64,000 bases of DNA from Orobanche coerulescens (Eukaryota; Streptophyta; Magnoliopsida; Lamiales; Orobanchaceae): assembly GCA_033398695.1 (NCBI GenBank), contig CM065818.1, forward strand, positions 35,488,001 to 35,552,000, given 5' to 3'. Shown in pieces: positions 22,505 to 36,800 of the stretch (position 1 is its first letter; each line of letters begins with the position of its first letter). A program made the translations under genes and the position numbers. A model generated the notes under the pieces. It saw only the letters and a list, made by a program, of their open reading frames with translations. It searched no databases and was not told the origin of the DNA.

Positions 22505-23500
22505 GATGCGGTCAACCCTATAATTTCGTTTTTTTAGCGAGAGCAGCCATTTTTTTCCCTTTCCTTCACCTGCATACGGGAGAGAGAGCTTGAGGGGGGA
22601 ACTTCTCACCATTCATCACTTGAGGGTTTGATTTTCATCATATTCTTTCAGTTGTGAAGCTCGGATTGTCGATCTAACGCGATTTCATCGGATTATAGTA
22701 CTTGGATCCTCAAAGGTAATATCTCTTAGAACCCTACTTTTGGATAATTTGGGGGTTTTGGGATTTTCGTCCGATTCATTCCGTTTTGTTGGTGGATTCA
22801 TGATGAATATGATTAATCATGTTGGTGTTCTTAGCTTCCCTATGGATTCATGATATATTTCGTGGTTTTTACGGAATCGAGAGGGTTTGGTTGTGGTCCG
22901 CCCTCGTTGTTATTTTTGTACGAATATACATGAATCGTAGGCGGGTTTTCGGGTGTATTCCATTTCCGTATTCGTCTAGAGTTGGTTGTGATTATGTTCT
23001 TCGAATCGTTAGGTTCGGTTTCGTTGACTCTTAGCGTTCGTCGGTGATTATCCTTTCCGTTCGTTGCGTCATCAATTATTCAAGGCAAGTATTTTTGGAA
23101 ACCTTTGTGCTTAACGTGGAATGATAATGTATTTTGTGTGTGATTTGCTCACCTTGGGATGGTCCTACGGGATCACGGAGGGAATCCAAAGGGTTGAGTC
23201 CTGGATTCATGAGTTTGTTTAGCTAGCCAGCTCGGGAGGGTCCTTAGAGGCCTCGGGCGGGATCAATGGTATTACCCTGTTCCCAAGGCGATGCATGTGC
23301 GTGTTTTGTTTTACGATATGGCCAGCTCGGAAGGGTCGTTAGAGGCCTCGGGCGGGATCTATGGTATTACCCTGTTCCCAAGGCAAAATGTTTGACTATT
23401 TGTTTCCGGAAAAAGACATGTCTGGTTTTGGTTTTTGAAATGATATTGGTGCATGTACTATGAAATGTGTAAGCGATTGGTTTGCCTTGATTACTTGTAC

Positions 23501-23561
23501 TAGCGTAATTGCTAACCCCTCTGGGGACCCGTTTTGGGGAAATTCTTGTTATGGATTTCAG
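23501..23561 (+). other. Three-hairpin 3' splice module, Tk-B 5' LTR
   Basis: TAGC/GCTA (23501-23514), CCCC/GGGG with 3-nt loop (23516-23526), an extra CCC/GGG stem (23528-23538) and GAAATTC/GGATTTC with one G-U pair (23539-23559). CTAAC is at 23512-23516 and the AG at 23560-23561. Confidence 0.65.
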
Positions 23562-23944
23562 GTTATGATTATCCGGACGAGCGAGCACCGGGACAGTACG
23601 AGGATATTGGCCAGGGTCGTTGACATGTGCATTTGGGTCTTCTTATTTCTTTCGTTTACTTCGATTTGGTTGTTTCCCACTTTTATAAACTTATAGATTA
23701 TACTCGCGAGTACTTAGGCTTTTCATTTTAAACTCCGTTTGGTATTATTTTAAATTGTTACATTGTCAGTCTTAATTCGCCGGTTGCTCCGGGCGTATCT
23801 TCATATGTCATATTATTTAAATATGTATCCTCGCTGACCAAGATGGTTAGTCAAGTGGTGTTTTCTTGTTGTAGCCTGGTGGGTCCCATGTAGGGGTCCA
23901 CGGCGCTGTAATATACTCCGAATATCTCGGGGTGTTACATAAAA

Positions 23945-23956
23945 TGGTATCAGAGC
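23945..23956 (+). other. Tk-B primer-binding site
   Basis: TGGTATCAGAGC, exact complement of the initiator-Met tRNA 3' end, five bases after the LTR. Confidence 0.9.
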
Positions 23957-24177
23957 ACTAGGTTTATGGATACCTAGGCTTGTTGGTTAATTGGGTCTAG
24001 TCGTGTTTTGTTTTGCACATTGTCACACCGCTGCCAACATCTCGGTACTTCGAGTGCTCGTAAGTTTTCTTATTCGGTCTTTTGTTTTCTTGCATAGTAT
24101 TTCCGCTTTTCGAATCGTAGTTGCTTTTTCCTCCCTTACTCATCATCAATATACTTCTGTTATCCATTAACACCAGT

Positions 24178-24646
24178 ATGGATGCCAGAGGGTACCGTGG
24201 TCGTGGCCGTGGTCGTGGTCATGGACGCGGCCGAGGATGTGGGGCAGCCGGTGGGGCGGCCACGTCGCATTCTTCGGGAGCCGGCAGTACCGGTGACCGT
24301 CACAGTCATGCTTCCTCTCAGGAGCGCGCCGATCTTGGTATTGCGGCCGTTATGCAGCAAATGGTTAATCAGATGGCGACGATAGCTCAGGTGGTTCAGA
24401 ACCCGGATCGGCCCATGCTAATCGGGGCGGAGCGGATCGCTGGCTTCAGGATGTCATCAAGATGCATCCTCCTCAGTTTTCGGGAGCTTCAGACACGATC
24501 GGCTGGGAGGGGTGGATCAAAGAGATATCTAAAGTCTTCATCGCCACCAACTGTCCCGAGGACCGTAAGGTCCCTATTGCCCAGTACTTTCTAACGGGGG
24601 ACGCTACGGATTGGTGGGAGGCCGTTGGGCCCAAAGATCATGTTGC
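24178..24646 (+). pseudogene. Tk-B gag, N-terminal part
   Basis: Starts at ATG 24178 with MDARGYRGRGRGRG, an Arg-Gly-rich basic stretch typical of this gag group. A frameshift around 24415-24465 moves the reading frame to MHPPQFSGASDTIGWEGW and the gag core PIAQYFLTGDATDWW. It is cut by Cop1 at 24647 and resumes at 33883. Confidence 0.88.
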
Positions 24647-26484
24647 TGTTAGGAATATATGCCCTCGAATGCCACTCAGAGGATGAGAGAGTGAGAGCAA
24701 TTGTATTGTAATTATGAATATTATATTTAACAAGGCAATTATTATTTCTATATTATTGTATATCACTGGCATTGTGATTTGGTATATAGAATAATAGTCC
24801 TTGCATTTGAGAGTGAACATTCTACTTCTTATGGAGATAAGGAGATAGGCACTATAAGTGTTTAGAGCTCGAATGCTTAACTAGTTCGCAAGTCGATAAA
24901 ACTTAACAGGACATTAAGTTTTAATAAGACTTGTATAACTGATGCTAGGACGTGTGCACGTCTTGATAGCATAGTTATAAGTATATTGGTGGGACTAGTA
25001 TACTCGAACACGACTCATACTCGATTCAGTCACACGGTATTCACTCTCGGAGAGTCGATGACGAATCGAAAGATTGTGATAGTATACGTGGACCTTTGAC
25101 TTGAGGGTTCAGTAGAAGATGTGCCTGTGACGTTTAGTTTGTCATTAGAGTAGTTAGACTCATTTGCTTAATTGCTGAGTCGACCTCGAAGTGCGGACTA
25201 TACGGGCAGGTAGCAGTCTTTACTGTACGCCAAGAAAGGATTCTATCTCCTGTTAGTGAGCAGGCGAATGTCCTATACGGTTAATGGCGAATAAGATCAT
25301 AAGTCTTTGGCCAAAGCATTCTGATATAGTCGTATTAGATACACTATTAATCAGTCGGTCTTGATTTGTATTAACACATGTATAGAGTCTAGTCAACAGT
25401 AGGGTTTGACTTTACCGTGACCCAAAGATTTGACCGGGACATCTGATGAAGGGTCTATACGTATATGGTATTCATGACATAATAGTTCTGGAATGATTCG
25501 TTCATTCTTTCTCCGGGGTTCTGATGCGGCCCGCTAGGCTGGCTAAGTGCTGCCCGCACTCATTGATTCCTCCCAATGCCGGCTGAGACGAACCTATGGA
25601 GTCGCGCAACAGGATCATTGACGGATAAATATGAATTAATAATCTCTCTTATAATATTAGATATTAGTGATTTATCGGATAAATCAAATAGCAGTCTTAT
25701 GAATTGTAAGTAAGTTACTTGGTGATTACTTTAATTCATAAATTATATTTCTTAGAGAAATGTATATTTGTGTTTGATATAATTAATTAATTGGATTAAT
25801 TAATTAGTATAAACACATTGGAAATAAAATGGATTCGTTTGACGGACATCCGATTCACGAGGGATTCGTTTGACGAACATCCAATACACGAGCCGAATTA
25901 ACTCGACCCGTTTCTTGGAAGAGTCCCTATAAGGCCCCCCCTCCTCTCTACTTTGTCTCTCTCTCATTATATAATATACTTGTGGGATCATGTGAGGAGT
26001 GGAGATGCTTTTAAAAGCATCTTCTACATGTGAGGCTTGTAATAATTGTGAAAAAGAAAGTCTTTTAATCATAAAAGTCTCCTTCTTCCTTCCCAAGTGA
26101 TTATTTCGTTTTTGAGAGAGCTTCAAGAGTGAGAAAAATTTTCTACAGCATATACTTGATCTTAGAGACAAGTTATTAGTAGAAAAGATCGAGAGAAAAA
26201 ATTCCTACAAGTTTCCCTAGCCGCATTCTTAGAGAAAGGAAGTTTGCTGATTTTTCCGTCAAGTTCCGGCGTGTGAAGTAGAGGCACCGTGCTTTCGGTG
26301 TTTGGAACGAAGGGCTCATCATCATCATCATCATCATCATACGAAGGTTTTTCAGAGACATCAAAGGTATGGGACTTTGATTCCTTAATCTTCGAATTTC
26401 TTTTCGTATATACGTTACTTGATCGATCCTCTTAGGGATTCCGTTTATTCTTCCGCTGCGTTTATTTTCTGAGGAATCCCAACA
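24647..26484 (+). repeat. Cop1 5' LTR
   Basis: 1,838 bp, TGTTAGGAAT...CCCAACA with TGTT/AACA ends. TATA-like CTATAAGG near 25930. Contains an ATC microsatellite (about 26318-26340), one or two repeats longer than in the 3' LTR. Confidence 0.95.
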
Positions 26485-26485
26485 G

Positions 26486-26497
26486 TGGTATCGGAGC
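26486..26497 (+). other. Cop1 primer-binding site
   Basis: TGGTATCGGAGC, one mismatch to the initiator-Met complement, two bases after the LTR. Confidence 0.8.
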
Positions 26498-28174
26498 AAG
26501 GTCAAATATATCGTATATATGATCATCTTTGCATTTGGAATGTTATTTGATGATGTTTATGATTTAGAATCATAATAGATATAATCGAAGAAATTTAATC
26601 GTTCATAGTAAGTCAAGTTTCGACTATTTTATGTGAATTATAAATCTGAAAATTTTGATTTTTGTTGATTTATAAGTTCTTCATGAAGTTAAGAAACTTT
26701 TTCGTTTTGGAAGCGAGTCGAAAAAATGAGAAAAATGGGGGTTAAACACGAATACCGCGAAGGCAGTGCCGGCGGCTGACTTGCTCGATTGCTGGCCGGC
26801 CGAGTGACTCGGTAGGCTCACATGCAGCTCGGCCACTGCCGGCGGTGGCGAGAGTGACTCGGTCCAGGCGGTTCTCGGGTTTCGCCCGATTTTGAATCGG
26901 CCGTAATTTGGGCACGATCTGGATTTTCCGGGACTCCATTTTGTGTTTATATTTCGTTGTAATAATTTCCGAAATTTAAATTGGATTTAATTGGATTTAA
27001 TAAAATATTTGGAATTTTTTTTATTAAGGGAAATTATTAGACGAGAATATTGTTTTGGCCGGATTACTTTGAACGGATTGAAATGACGATTATAAATATT
27101 AATTTGATTAATATTGTAGAAATTAAATAGATTAATTTTTATATTAATTGGATTAATATATTAGTTGATTATTTAATTTCATTTACCGTTATATGTTGTA
27201 TGTAATGCCTTATGTGATGGTGATATAGCTCGTGGACTTAGTTGTTGATTTGTTCGATTCAATATGGTTGTAAAGGCCGTTTTGAGCCTACTTATTTTTA
27301 CTAGAAAATATGTATAATAGGACGTATTGTTCAATGATGTAATTATTCATATGGCTATGACGAAGACCGAAGACGACCGACTAGAAGACGAAGAATCAAT
27401 ACTGTATTTTTCCTTTCTTTATTTGGCTTGGCCCAATACTTAGGAAAAAGTCAATGAGCTATATGTTGGTAGTAACTAGGTTGCTATTTATTGTTTTTCA
27501 TTTTGAATGATTGACAAACCACAAACCGCGCTTATAAACGGATTAATATGCAAAGTGTAACAAATAATTGCGTTAATACTCCCACTTACAAACACTAAGT
27601 TATAAAGGTTACGAGATTTCCTACCCTCCGTCAAACTCATGGAAAATTGAAATCTAAACCGGAATATTATTCTTCCGAGTATGTCGGGGTAATATTTTTG
27701 GGGAAAGTTGATAAATTCCTAGAGTGCATTAGATACTTTTAGTTGTGACAAATCAAACCCCTATAAACCGTATGGGTTGTCGGGTAAGATTCAATTGTCA
27801 GACTAATAGGAGTTGACGGTTTAAACTTAGATAGTTCAGCGAGCCATAGAAACCGAATGGGTTGAGGGCAAGTGAACTAGGGGTAAAAGAAGATCGAATC
27901 ATCCATTAGATGGGTTGGTATTAGACACCACTTTATAAAGAATAATAGAATATAAACCTTATGGGTTGCCCTCTATTAAACTTTGTAAAGAAATCGATCA
28001 CCACTATGAAGTCACCCAAGACTTCCGGATTTAACATGGGAGTGTGTAAATGCCGATAAAATAGTGGGAGCCGAGTTATGAATAAAGAAAGTCCTTAAAT
28101 TCTTTACTCGGATCATAATTAAACAAACACTAACGAATCTCAAATTATTCTCTGCAGTTAACAAAACTCTCAAT
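26498..28174 (+). other. Cop1 untranslated leader
   Basis: About 1.7 kb between primer site and gag without a supported gene. It includes a GC-rich patch (26755-26890, rich in gccggc and gtgactcggt) in otherwise AT-rich sequence. Confidence 0.6.
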
Positions 28175-31100
28175 ATGACAATGAACCCACTCGCTATACT
28201 ACTTGAAAAGAACGTCCTGACTGGTCCGAACTATGTGGACTGGCTTCGGAACTTGAGGATTGTCCTAACTATGGAAATGCTGGGATACGTCTTGGAGGAG
28301 GACATCCCAGCGGCTCCTGCAAGAACCCGAGCCAATCAGGAAGATGTCGATGCCCATGAGAAATGGGTAAAAGACGACATAAGAGTGCGAGGGTACATGT
28401 TAGGCTCAATAACCAATGAGCTTCAACGTGCCCATGAAAAGATGACGTCTTCACGAGAGCATAGCCGAACTGCTAGATATGAGATATCAAAGCAATTATT
28501 CGGCGCCAGGATGAAGGAAGGAGAGAGGGTTGGGGACCATGTCCTCAAGATGATCTCGATGATTGAGAGATTGGAAGCTCTTGATTTTCAGATGCATGCA
28601 TCTCTCCAAACTGACCTTATCCTGCAGTCACTTCCTGACTCCTTTTCACAATTTGTCATGAACTTCAACTGCAATGAGATTGCATGTAACTTAGCTGGGC
28701 TAATGAACAAACTGACGATTGCCCAATCTCAGATGAAGACAAAGGGAAAGGAAGCTGCACTTGTGATTTCTTCTGGGACTTGAAAGTCCAAGAATAAGAA
28801 GAAAAAGAACAAGAAGCAGTTAGGTCCAATAGCCAAGATCGACAAGGGAAAGGGCAAGGCCCCAATGGTTCAAAAGAGCAAGGGGGCCAAGAAAACGGAT
28901 GTATGCCTCAACTGCGGTGAGCTAGGCCACTGGAAGAGGTACTGTCCAAAGCTTGACCGTAATGCGCCTTGGTACGTAACTCCGGTTTTAGAAACAAATT
29001 GTTCAGAATCGTATATTCTACTTCTTGGATACTTGATTCTGGTGCGAGTTCTCACATTTGTACAATGAATCAGGATCTGGAACGAAGTAGGAAGCTGGAT
29101 TCAGGGGAGGTGATGGTCACCGTCGGAAGTGGGCATAGTGTCGAGGCTTCTGATATCGGATCCCTTATGTTGGATTTAGAATATGGTTTTATTCTTACTT
29201 TAGATGATGTACTTGTTTTGCCCAAGGGGCACAAGAATATTGTATCAATTTCGGTCATGGACAGAAAGGGATTTCACTTATTTATTGGAGATGGGTCATG
29301 TCGTATTTATTTCAGAAATAAATTGGTTGGTACTGCTACATTATTAAATGGTTTATACCATTTAAATTTAAAGAATAAAACAACTGTGAACACTATAACT
29401 AGGAAGCGTGGTAGGGATGAAACGAACCAAGCACTTAAGTGGCATCTTAGACTTGGTCATATCGGTCAGACCAAGGTTCATAAAATGGAGAAAGATGGGC
29501 TTACAGGTCCATTGGGATCAGATCTCTATCCAACTTGTGAATCTTGCCTTCAAGGCAAAATGACTAAGTTACCCTTCGCAGGGACTTTTGAAAGAGCTGC
29601 TGAAAAACTTGGATTGATCCATACCGATGTCTGTGGACCTTTTGAAGTGGCACGAGACGGTTCTCAATATTTCATTACATTCACTGATGACCATACCATG
29701 TATGGATTCGTGTACTTAATGAAACATAAGTCTGAAGCTTTTGATAAATTCAAGGAATTTAAAGCCCTAGTTGAAAATCAAACATGTAACCGTGTTAAGA
29801 CTCTTCGGTCAGACCGGGGTGGTGAGTACATGAGTACCGAATTTGATGAGTTCTTAAAAGAACAAGGAATAGTGTCACAATTCACTCCTCCAGCTACTCC
29901 ACAATTAAATGGTGTATCAGAAAGAAGGAACCGAACCTTGTTGGACATGGTTCGCTCCATGCTTAACTATACTGATCTACCGATTTATCTGTGGGGTTAC
30001 GCACTCCTTACTGCTGTGCATATATTGAACAGATGTCCTTCCAAATCCGTTCCTAAGACTCCCCATGAGATGTGGAGAGGTAGGAAACCAAGTCTTAATC
30101 ACATTAGGATTTGGGGATGCCCTGCTTATGTCAAGAAGACTAAAGTAGAGTAATTGGAAACTAGGTCTGTGAAAGGTCGTTTCATAAGATATCCAGGGGA
30201 TTCCATGGGATATCTATTCTACATGCACGAAGATCATAGGATCATCGTTGCTATACAAGCACACTTCCTGGAAGATCAGTTTATTCAGGAAGGAGGGCGG
30301 TAGAAATATTTCTTTGGAAGAAATAAAAGAAACACCAAATGAGACACCTATGCAAGATATTAGAACCCAACCTTCTGAAATACAAACACAACCTCGCAAG
30401 TCTAGTAGAATTTCTCAAATACCTGAGAGGTATGGCTATCTGCATCAAGAGGCGGGTGTCCATGAGATGACAGAAAGTAGTCAAGAGAATGATCCTTCTA
30501 CATACGACCAAGCGATGGTAGACGTTGACTCCACCAAGTGGCAAGAAGCTATGGAAGCTGAGATAGACTCAATGCATGTTAATCAGGTCTGGACTTTAGT
30601 AGATCGTCCTAAAGGCATAGTGCCTATTGGAAACAAATGGATCTATAAGAGAAAAACTGATGGAGATGGCAAGGTTGATACCTATAAGGCCAGGCTTGTG
30701 GCAAAGGGTTATTCCCAAAGAGAAGGAATCGATTACTTCGAGACCTTCTCGCCTGTAGCTATGATTAAGTCTATTCGCATGATGCTTGCTATAGCAGCCC
30801 ACTTAGATTATGAAATATGGCAAATGGATGTGAAAACAGCATTCCTAAATGGATTCCTCGAGAAGGAGATTTACATGGAACAGCCTAAGGGATTCATATC
30901 TCAAACCAATATTCATAAAGTATGCAAACTTCAGCATGCCATTTATGAACGAGACAGTCAAAGAGTTTGATTTTGTCCAAAACGAAGAAGAGCCCTGTAT
31001 TTACAAGAAGGTTAGTGGGAGCAAAATTGCATTCTTAATACTATATGTAGATGACATTCTACTTATAGGAAACGACGTAGGAATGCTCAGTTCTGTGAAA

Positions 31101-32028
31101 GCTTGGCTTTCTAAAGAGTTCTCAATGAAAGACTTGGGAGAAGCAACCTATATTGCAGGTATTCGTCTTTCTAGGATAGAGCGAAAAGAATGTTAGGTCT
31201 TTCCCAAGCCCTCTACATAGAAAAGATCCTGAAGCGATTTAGGATGGAAGATTCTAAAAGAGGGTTTCTACCTATGCAACATGGTGCAAAACTTTCCTTA
31301 AAGATGTGTCCTCAAGGTGAGGAAGATAGAAAGGAAATGAGCAAGGTACCTTATGCTTCGGCAGTAGGTAGCCTTATGTATGCAATGATTTGCACTAGAC
31401 CAGACATTGCCTATGCTGTGAGCGTAGTAAGTCGGTTTCAGTCAAATCCAGGGCAGGAACATTGGACTGCTGTAAAGAACATTCTTAAGTACCTAAGGAG
31501 GACTAAAGACTTGGTTCTTACATACGGCGGTGGAGAACTAAGAGTGATGGGTTATACAGACTCAGATTTTTCGGGGGACATGGATGCTCAGATGTCCACA
31601 TCAGGGTATATCTTTACGCTGAATGGTGGGGCAGTTCTTGGAGAAGTGCCAAGCAAAGTTCGACTGCTATCTCTACATGTCAAGCCGAATATCAGGCAGC
31701 CATGGAGGCTGCTAAAGAAGCTTTTTGGATAAAGAAGTTCACTGAGGAACTTCAAGTGGTTCCTAATGCAGAGAAGCCCGTGACACTGTTTTGTGACAAC
31801 GACGGAGCTATTGCACAGGCTAAGGAGCCTAGGTCTCACCACAACACCAAACATATTGCGAGAAAATATCATTTTGTTAGAGAAATGGTTCGGGATGGGA
31901 ATGTTACACTGCAGAGAGTAGACACAGCAAATAACATTGCTGATCCGCTTACCAAGCCACTATCTCAGAAGGTCTTAGAGAGACATCTAGAGAGTATGGG
32001 TATTAGATACCATAGTTTGTGGCATTGA
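28175..32028 (+). pseudogene. Cop1 gag-pol, broken
   Basis: Gag starts at ATG 28175 (LTGPNYVDWLRNLRIVL, UBN2-type) and meets a TGA at 28781-28783. The same frame then shows a knuckle CLNCGELGHWKRYC near 28903-28944. A frameshift follows near 28970-29000, then protease (WILDSGASSHICTM), the integrase zinc-binding segment (WHLRLGHIGQTKV), catalytic core (IHTDVCGPF, RSDRGGEYMS, SERRNRTLLD), TAA at 30151-30153, and a frame change near 30300. RT begins with WQEAMEAEIDSM and QMDVKTAFLNG. A short deletion near 30940 removes the GLKQ region. RT resumes with YVDDILLIGND (31047 on), a shift near 31190, then RNase H with a frame change near 31640-31700 and the C-terminal ADPLTKPLSQKVL. The element cannot be autonomous. 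Confidence 0.92.
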
Positions 32029-32043
32029 GTGCAAGTGGGATAT

Positions 32044-33877
32044 TGTTAGGAATATATGCCATCGAATGCCACTCAGAGGATGAGAGAGTGAGAGAAATTG
32101 TATTGTAATTATGAATATTATATTTAATAAGGCAATTATTATTTCTATATTATTGTATATCACTCGCATTGTGATTTGGTATATAGAATAATAGTCCTTG
32201 CATTTGAGAGTGAACATTCTACTTCTTATGGAGATAAGGAGATAGGCACTAGAAGTGTTTAGAGCTCGAATGCTTAACTAGTTCGCAAGCCGATAAAACT
32301 TAACAGGACATTAAGTTTTAATAAGACTTGTATAACTGATGCTAGGACGTGTGCACGTCTTGATAGCATAGTTATAAGTATATTGGTGGGGCCAGTATAC
32401 TCGAACACGACTCATACTCGATTCAGTCACACGGTATTCACTCTCGGAGAGTCGATGACGAATCGAAAGATTGTGATAGTATACGTGGACCTTTGACTTG
32501 AGGGTTCAGTAGAAGATGTGCCTGTGATTTGTCATTAGAGTAGTTAGACTCATTTGCTTAATTGCTGAGTCGACCTCGAAGTGCGGACTATACGGGCAGG
32601 TAGCAGTCTTTACTGTACGCCAAGAAAGGATTCTATCTCCTGTTAGTGAGCAGGCGAATGTCCTATACGGTTAATGGCGAATAAGATCATAAGTCTTTGG
32701 CCAAAGCATTCTGATATAGTCGTATTAGATACACTATTAATCAGTCGGTCTTGATTTGTATTAACACATGTATAGAGTCTAGTCAACAGTAGGGTTTGAC
32801 TTTACCGTGACCCGAAGATTTAACCGGGACATCTGATGAAGGGTCTATACGTATATGGTATTCATGACATAATGGTTCTGGAACGATTCGTTCATTCGTT
32901 CTCAGTCGGGGTTTACAGTGCGGCCCGTTAGGCTGGCTAAGTGCTGCCCGCACTCATTGATTCCTCCCAATGCCGGCTGAGACGAACCTATGGAGTCGCG
33001 CAATAGGATCATTGACGGATAAATATGAATTAATAATCTCTCTTATAATATTAGATATTAGTGATTTATCGGATAAATCAAATAGCGGTCTTATGAATTG
33101 TAAGTAAGTTACTTGGTGATTACTTTAATTCATAAATTATATTTCTTAGAGAAATGTATATTTGTGTTTGATATAACTAATTAATTGGATTAATTAATTA
33201 GTATAAACACATTAGAAATAAAACGGATTCGTTTGACGGACATCCGATTCACGAGGGATTCGTTTGACGAACATCCAATACAAGAGCCGAATTAACTCGA
33301 CCCGTTTCTTGGAAGATTCCCTATAAGTCCCCCCCTCCTCTCTACTTTGTCTCTCTCTCTCATTATATAATATACTTGTGGGATCATGTGAGGAGTGGAG
33401 ATGCTTTTAAAAGCATCTTCTACATGTGAGGCTTGTAATAATTGTGAAAAAGAAAGTCTTTTAATCATAAAAGTCTCCTTCTTCCTTCCCAAGTGATTAT
33501 TTCGTTTTTGAGAGAGCTTCAAGAGTGAGAAAAATTTTCTACAGCATATACTTGATCTTAGAGACAAGTTATTAGTAGAAAAGATCGAGAGAAAAAATTC
33601 CTACAAGCTTCCCTAGCCGCATTCTTAGAGAAAGGAAGTTTGCTGATTTTTCTGTCAAGTTCCGGCGTGTGAAGTAGAGGCACCGTGTTTTCGGTGTTTG
33701 GAACGAAGGGCTCTTCATCATCATCATCATCATACGAAGGTTTTTTAGAGACATCAAAGGTATGGGACTTTGATTCGTTAATCTTCGAATTTCTTTTCGT
33801 ATATACGTTACTTGATCGATCCTCTTAGGGATTCCGTTTATTCTTCCGCTGCGTTTATTTTCTGAGGAATCCCAACA
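32044..33877 (+). repeat. Cop1 3' LTR
   Basis: 1,834 bp, near-identical to the 5' LTR with a few substitutions and small indels (for example the loss of about 9 bases near 32527). Preceded by a purine-rich AAGTGGGATAT polypurine tract (32033-32043). Confidence 0.95.
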
Positions 33878-33882
33878 GTTGC

Positions 33883-36800
33883 TTCGTGGGCCGAATTTCA
33901 AGAATTGATGGAGACCGAATATTGCCCGTGGCCGGCCAGACAGGCTCGAGTGCATGCTTTCTATGATGCTCAACCACGGGATATTCCCGTATCCCAAGCT
34001 ATTGCCGATTTTAACAAGGAGTTGGGCTATGTAAAGACCCAAGTTGTCGAAGAGAGCGACAAAATTTTCCATTTTTCCAGGAGGATGAAACTGTCCATTC
34101 GGGACTATATGTCTGGACTCGTCTGCACTACTTTGAAGGATTATCAGGGTAGGGCCCTCGCTTATGATATGTCAGTGACGGCTAGTGATGTGGCTCGTGA
34201 GAGCAAAAAGCAGAAGTCGGTCGGAAATTTTTCTGGTCCCAAGAGTGGAGGCCAGCAGAAATCTCAGGCTACAAATATTTCTACGGGCGGTTCGGCTCGT
34301 TTCTCTGGGAGCTTCCAGGGTGCCGCCGGAACCTCCGTTCGTGAACCCATATGCTTTAACTGTGGTGCGCAGGGCCATAGGAACCGACAGTGTCCTCGTT
34401 CGAAGTTCACTTGTCATACTTGTGGTGAGTTGGGCCACAAGGCCCTCTTTTGTGATCAGGTCAGACAGCTTCGCGGCGCCCGTTCTTCTCACCCAGCACC
34501 TATGGAGCCGAGTGTGAACCAGGGCCCATTTGCTCCGCCGCCTCCACCGAGTGCCGGCCGAGGTAGGGGTCGGGGTCAGCCCACTAGGGGAGGAGCTTCC
34601 AGTGTCGGCTCTGCCCAACCGCGTATCTATGAGATGAGGAGGGCCGATGACCCAGCGGCCACTGTGGCGATAGGTACCGTTCATATCCTTTCCCATCCTG
34701 TCGGTGTGCTTTTTGATTCGGGTGCTACGCATTCATTCATTTCTCTAGAGTGTGTATGCCGTTTGAGTCTCAACTGCTTGTCACCTTGCGAGCTTTTCAT
34801 CATTAAACTTCCTAGCGGTGATAGAATTATCGGTGATCGAGAGGTCCGAGACTGCTCTGTGTTTATTTGTAAGAGAGCTTGGCTCTCTAATCTTATTGTC
34901 GTTAATATTGAGGGTGAGGATTTGATTCTCGGGGATGATTGGCTCGAGCGGCATGGCGCAATCATGAACTACCGCACGAGAATCATCACTATGTTAGCCA
35001 AGGACGGCACCGAACACTCTTTCGCAGGGCGAAAGAGGGGAAACCAGAAGTTCGTTATTAATGCCTTGAAGGCGATGAGTCTCCTGCGAAAGGGGTGTAC
35101 TGGTTATTAGTGTTATGCCTTGAAGGCGGAGGATGGTGGAGTCTAGCTTTCGTCGATTCCAGTCGTTAGTGAGTTTCTTGATGTATTTCCTGACGAGTTA
35201 CCGGGATTGCCACCGGACTGTGAGGTCGAATTTGCTATAGAGTTAGAGCCGGGCGCGGCTCCGATTTCGAAGGCGCCGTATCGTATGGCATCTTCAGAGA
35301 TGTCAGAGTTGAAGAAGCAGTTGAGCGAGCTTCTTAAGTCGGGGTATGTTCGTCCGAGCGCCTCGCCTTGGGGCGCGCCGGTCCTGTTTGTGCGAAAGAA
35401 GGATGGCTCACTGCGTTTGTGTATCGACTATCGCGAACTAAACAAGGTGACCATCAAGAACAAGTATCCTTTGCCTAGAATTTATGACTTGTTCGATCAT
35501 TTGCAGGGAGCCGCAGTATTCTCGAAGATTGATTTGAGATCGGGGTACTATCAACTCCGGGTGAGGGAGTCCGATGTGCCGAAAACAGCTTTTCGGACGA
35601 GATACGGACATTATGAGTTTGTAGTTATGCCTTTCGGGTTAACTAATGCGCCAGAAGTGTTCATGCAGTTGATGAACAAAGTCTTTATCGAGTATTTGGA
35701 TAAGTGTGTCGTCGTCTTCATTGACGATATTCTTATTTATTCGAGGAGCGAGGAAGAGCATGTCCATCATTTGCGAGTAGTGTTAGACATTTTGAGGACC
35801 GAGCAACTCTATGCGAAGTTCTCGAAATGTGAGTTCTGGCTGAAGGAAGTGATGTTTTTAGGTCACGTGATTTTAGCCAAGGGGGTTCGTGTGGATCCGC
35901 AGAAGATTGAGGCAGTGTTGGATTGGGCACCGCCCAAGAATGTGAAGGAGATCCGTAGTTTCTTGGGTTTGGCTGGCTACTATCGTAGGTTCGTCGAGGG
36001 TTTCTCGAAACTAGCTCGGCCACTTACACAGTTGCTCCAGAAATTCGAGAAGTTCGTCTGGAATGACGAGAGGCAGTCGAGTTTTGAGGAGCTGAAGAGG
36101 CATTTGACTTCAGCCCCGATTTTAGCGTTGCCGTGTGGCAACGAAGGTTTTGCTGTTTATAGCGATGCTTCGGGACAGGGTCTTGGGTGCGTGTTGATGC
36201 AGCACGGCAAGACCATTGCCTATGCGTCGAGACAGTTGAGGCCATATGAGCTTAACTACCCTACTCACGATTTAGAGTTAGCGGCAGTTGTCTTTGCGCT
36301 CAAGATTTGGCGTCACTATCTTTTCGGCTCTACATGTCAGATTTTTACCGATCATAAAAGTCTGAAATACATATTTACTCAGCGGGAGTTGAATATGAGT
36401 CAGAGAAGGTGGTTAGAGCTGATTAAGGATTATGACCTCGAAATCCTTTATCATCCGGGCAAGGTGAACATCGTGGCCGACGCCTTGAGTCGGAAACCGG
36501 TTTCGTTGCGAACGCTTGAGATCCTTACGTCTCAGTCTGAGCTTCGGCGGGCTTTGATCGAATTAGATGTTGAGGTTTTGTTGCCGAGAGCCATCGGGCA
36601 ACTTTGTGCCTTAGAGATTTCGTCGTCTTTGATCGATGAAATTAAGCTGAAGTAGTTAGAGGATCCGATGATTACTCAAATACGAGAGAACGTTCTTAAG
36701 GGAAAGTCTCCTGGGTTTGTGATTTACGAGGATGGTATTTTGAGATTCCATAGTCGGCTTTGTGTGTCGAACGACTCAGAGTTGAGGCAGAGTATTTTGC

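Larger units (their letters stand above)
21962..23939 (+). repeat. Tk-B 5' LTR
   Basis: 1,978 bp, TGTAATATCC...GGTGTTACA. Array at 22218-22504, TATA-like CTATAATTT at 22518-22526, and an AAAG|GTAAT donor (intron 22716-23561). Two copies of 'gccagctcggRagggtc...ggcctcgggcgggatc' lie at about 23225 and 23320. Confidence 0.95.
24647..33877 (+). mobile_element. Cop1: Ty1/copia retrotransposon
   Basis: 9,231 bp with LTRs 24647-26484 and 32044-33877, flanked by gttgc at 24642-24646 and 33878-33882. Domain order gag, protease, integrase, RT, RNase H is the Ty1/copia order. LTRs of about 1.8 kb and an initiator-Met-like primer site would fit the Angela/Tork side of the superfamily, but the lineage is not established here. 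Coding is broken at several points. Confidence 0.95.

Noticed and set aside
24160..24360. Minus-strand ORF over the Tk-B gag start
   Set aside because: Shadow of the Arg-Gly-rich gag N terminus.
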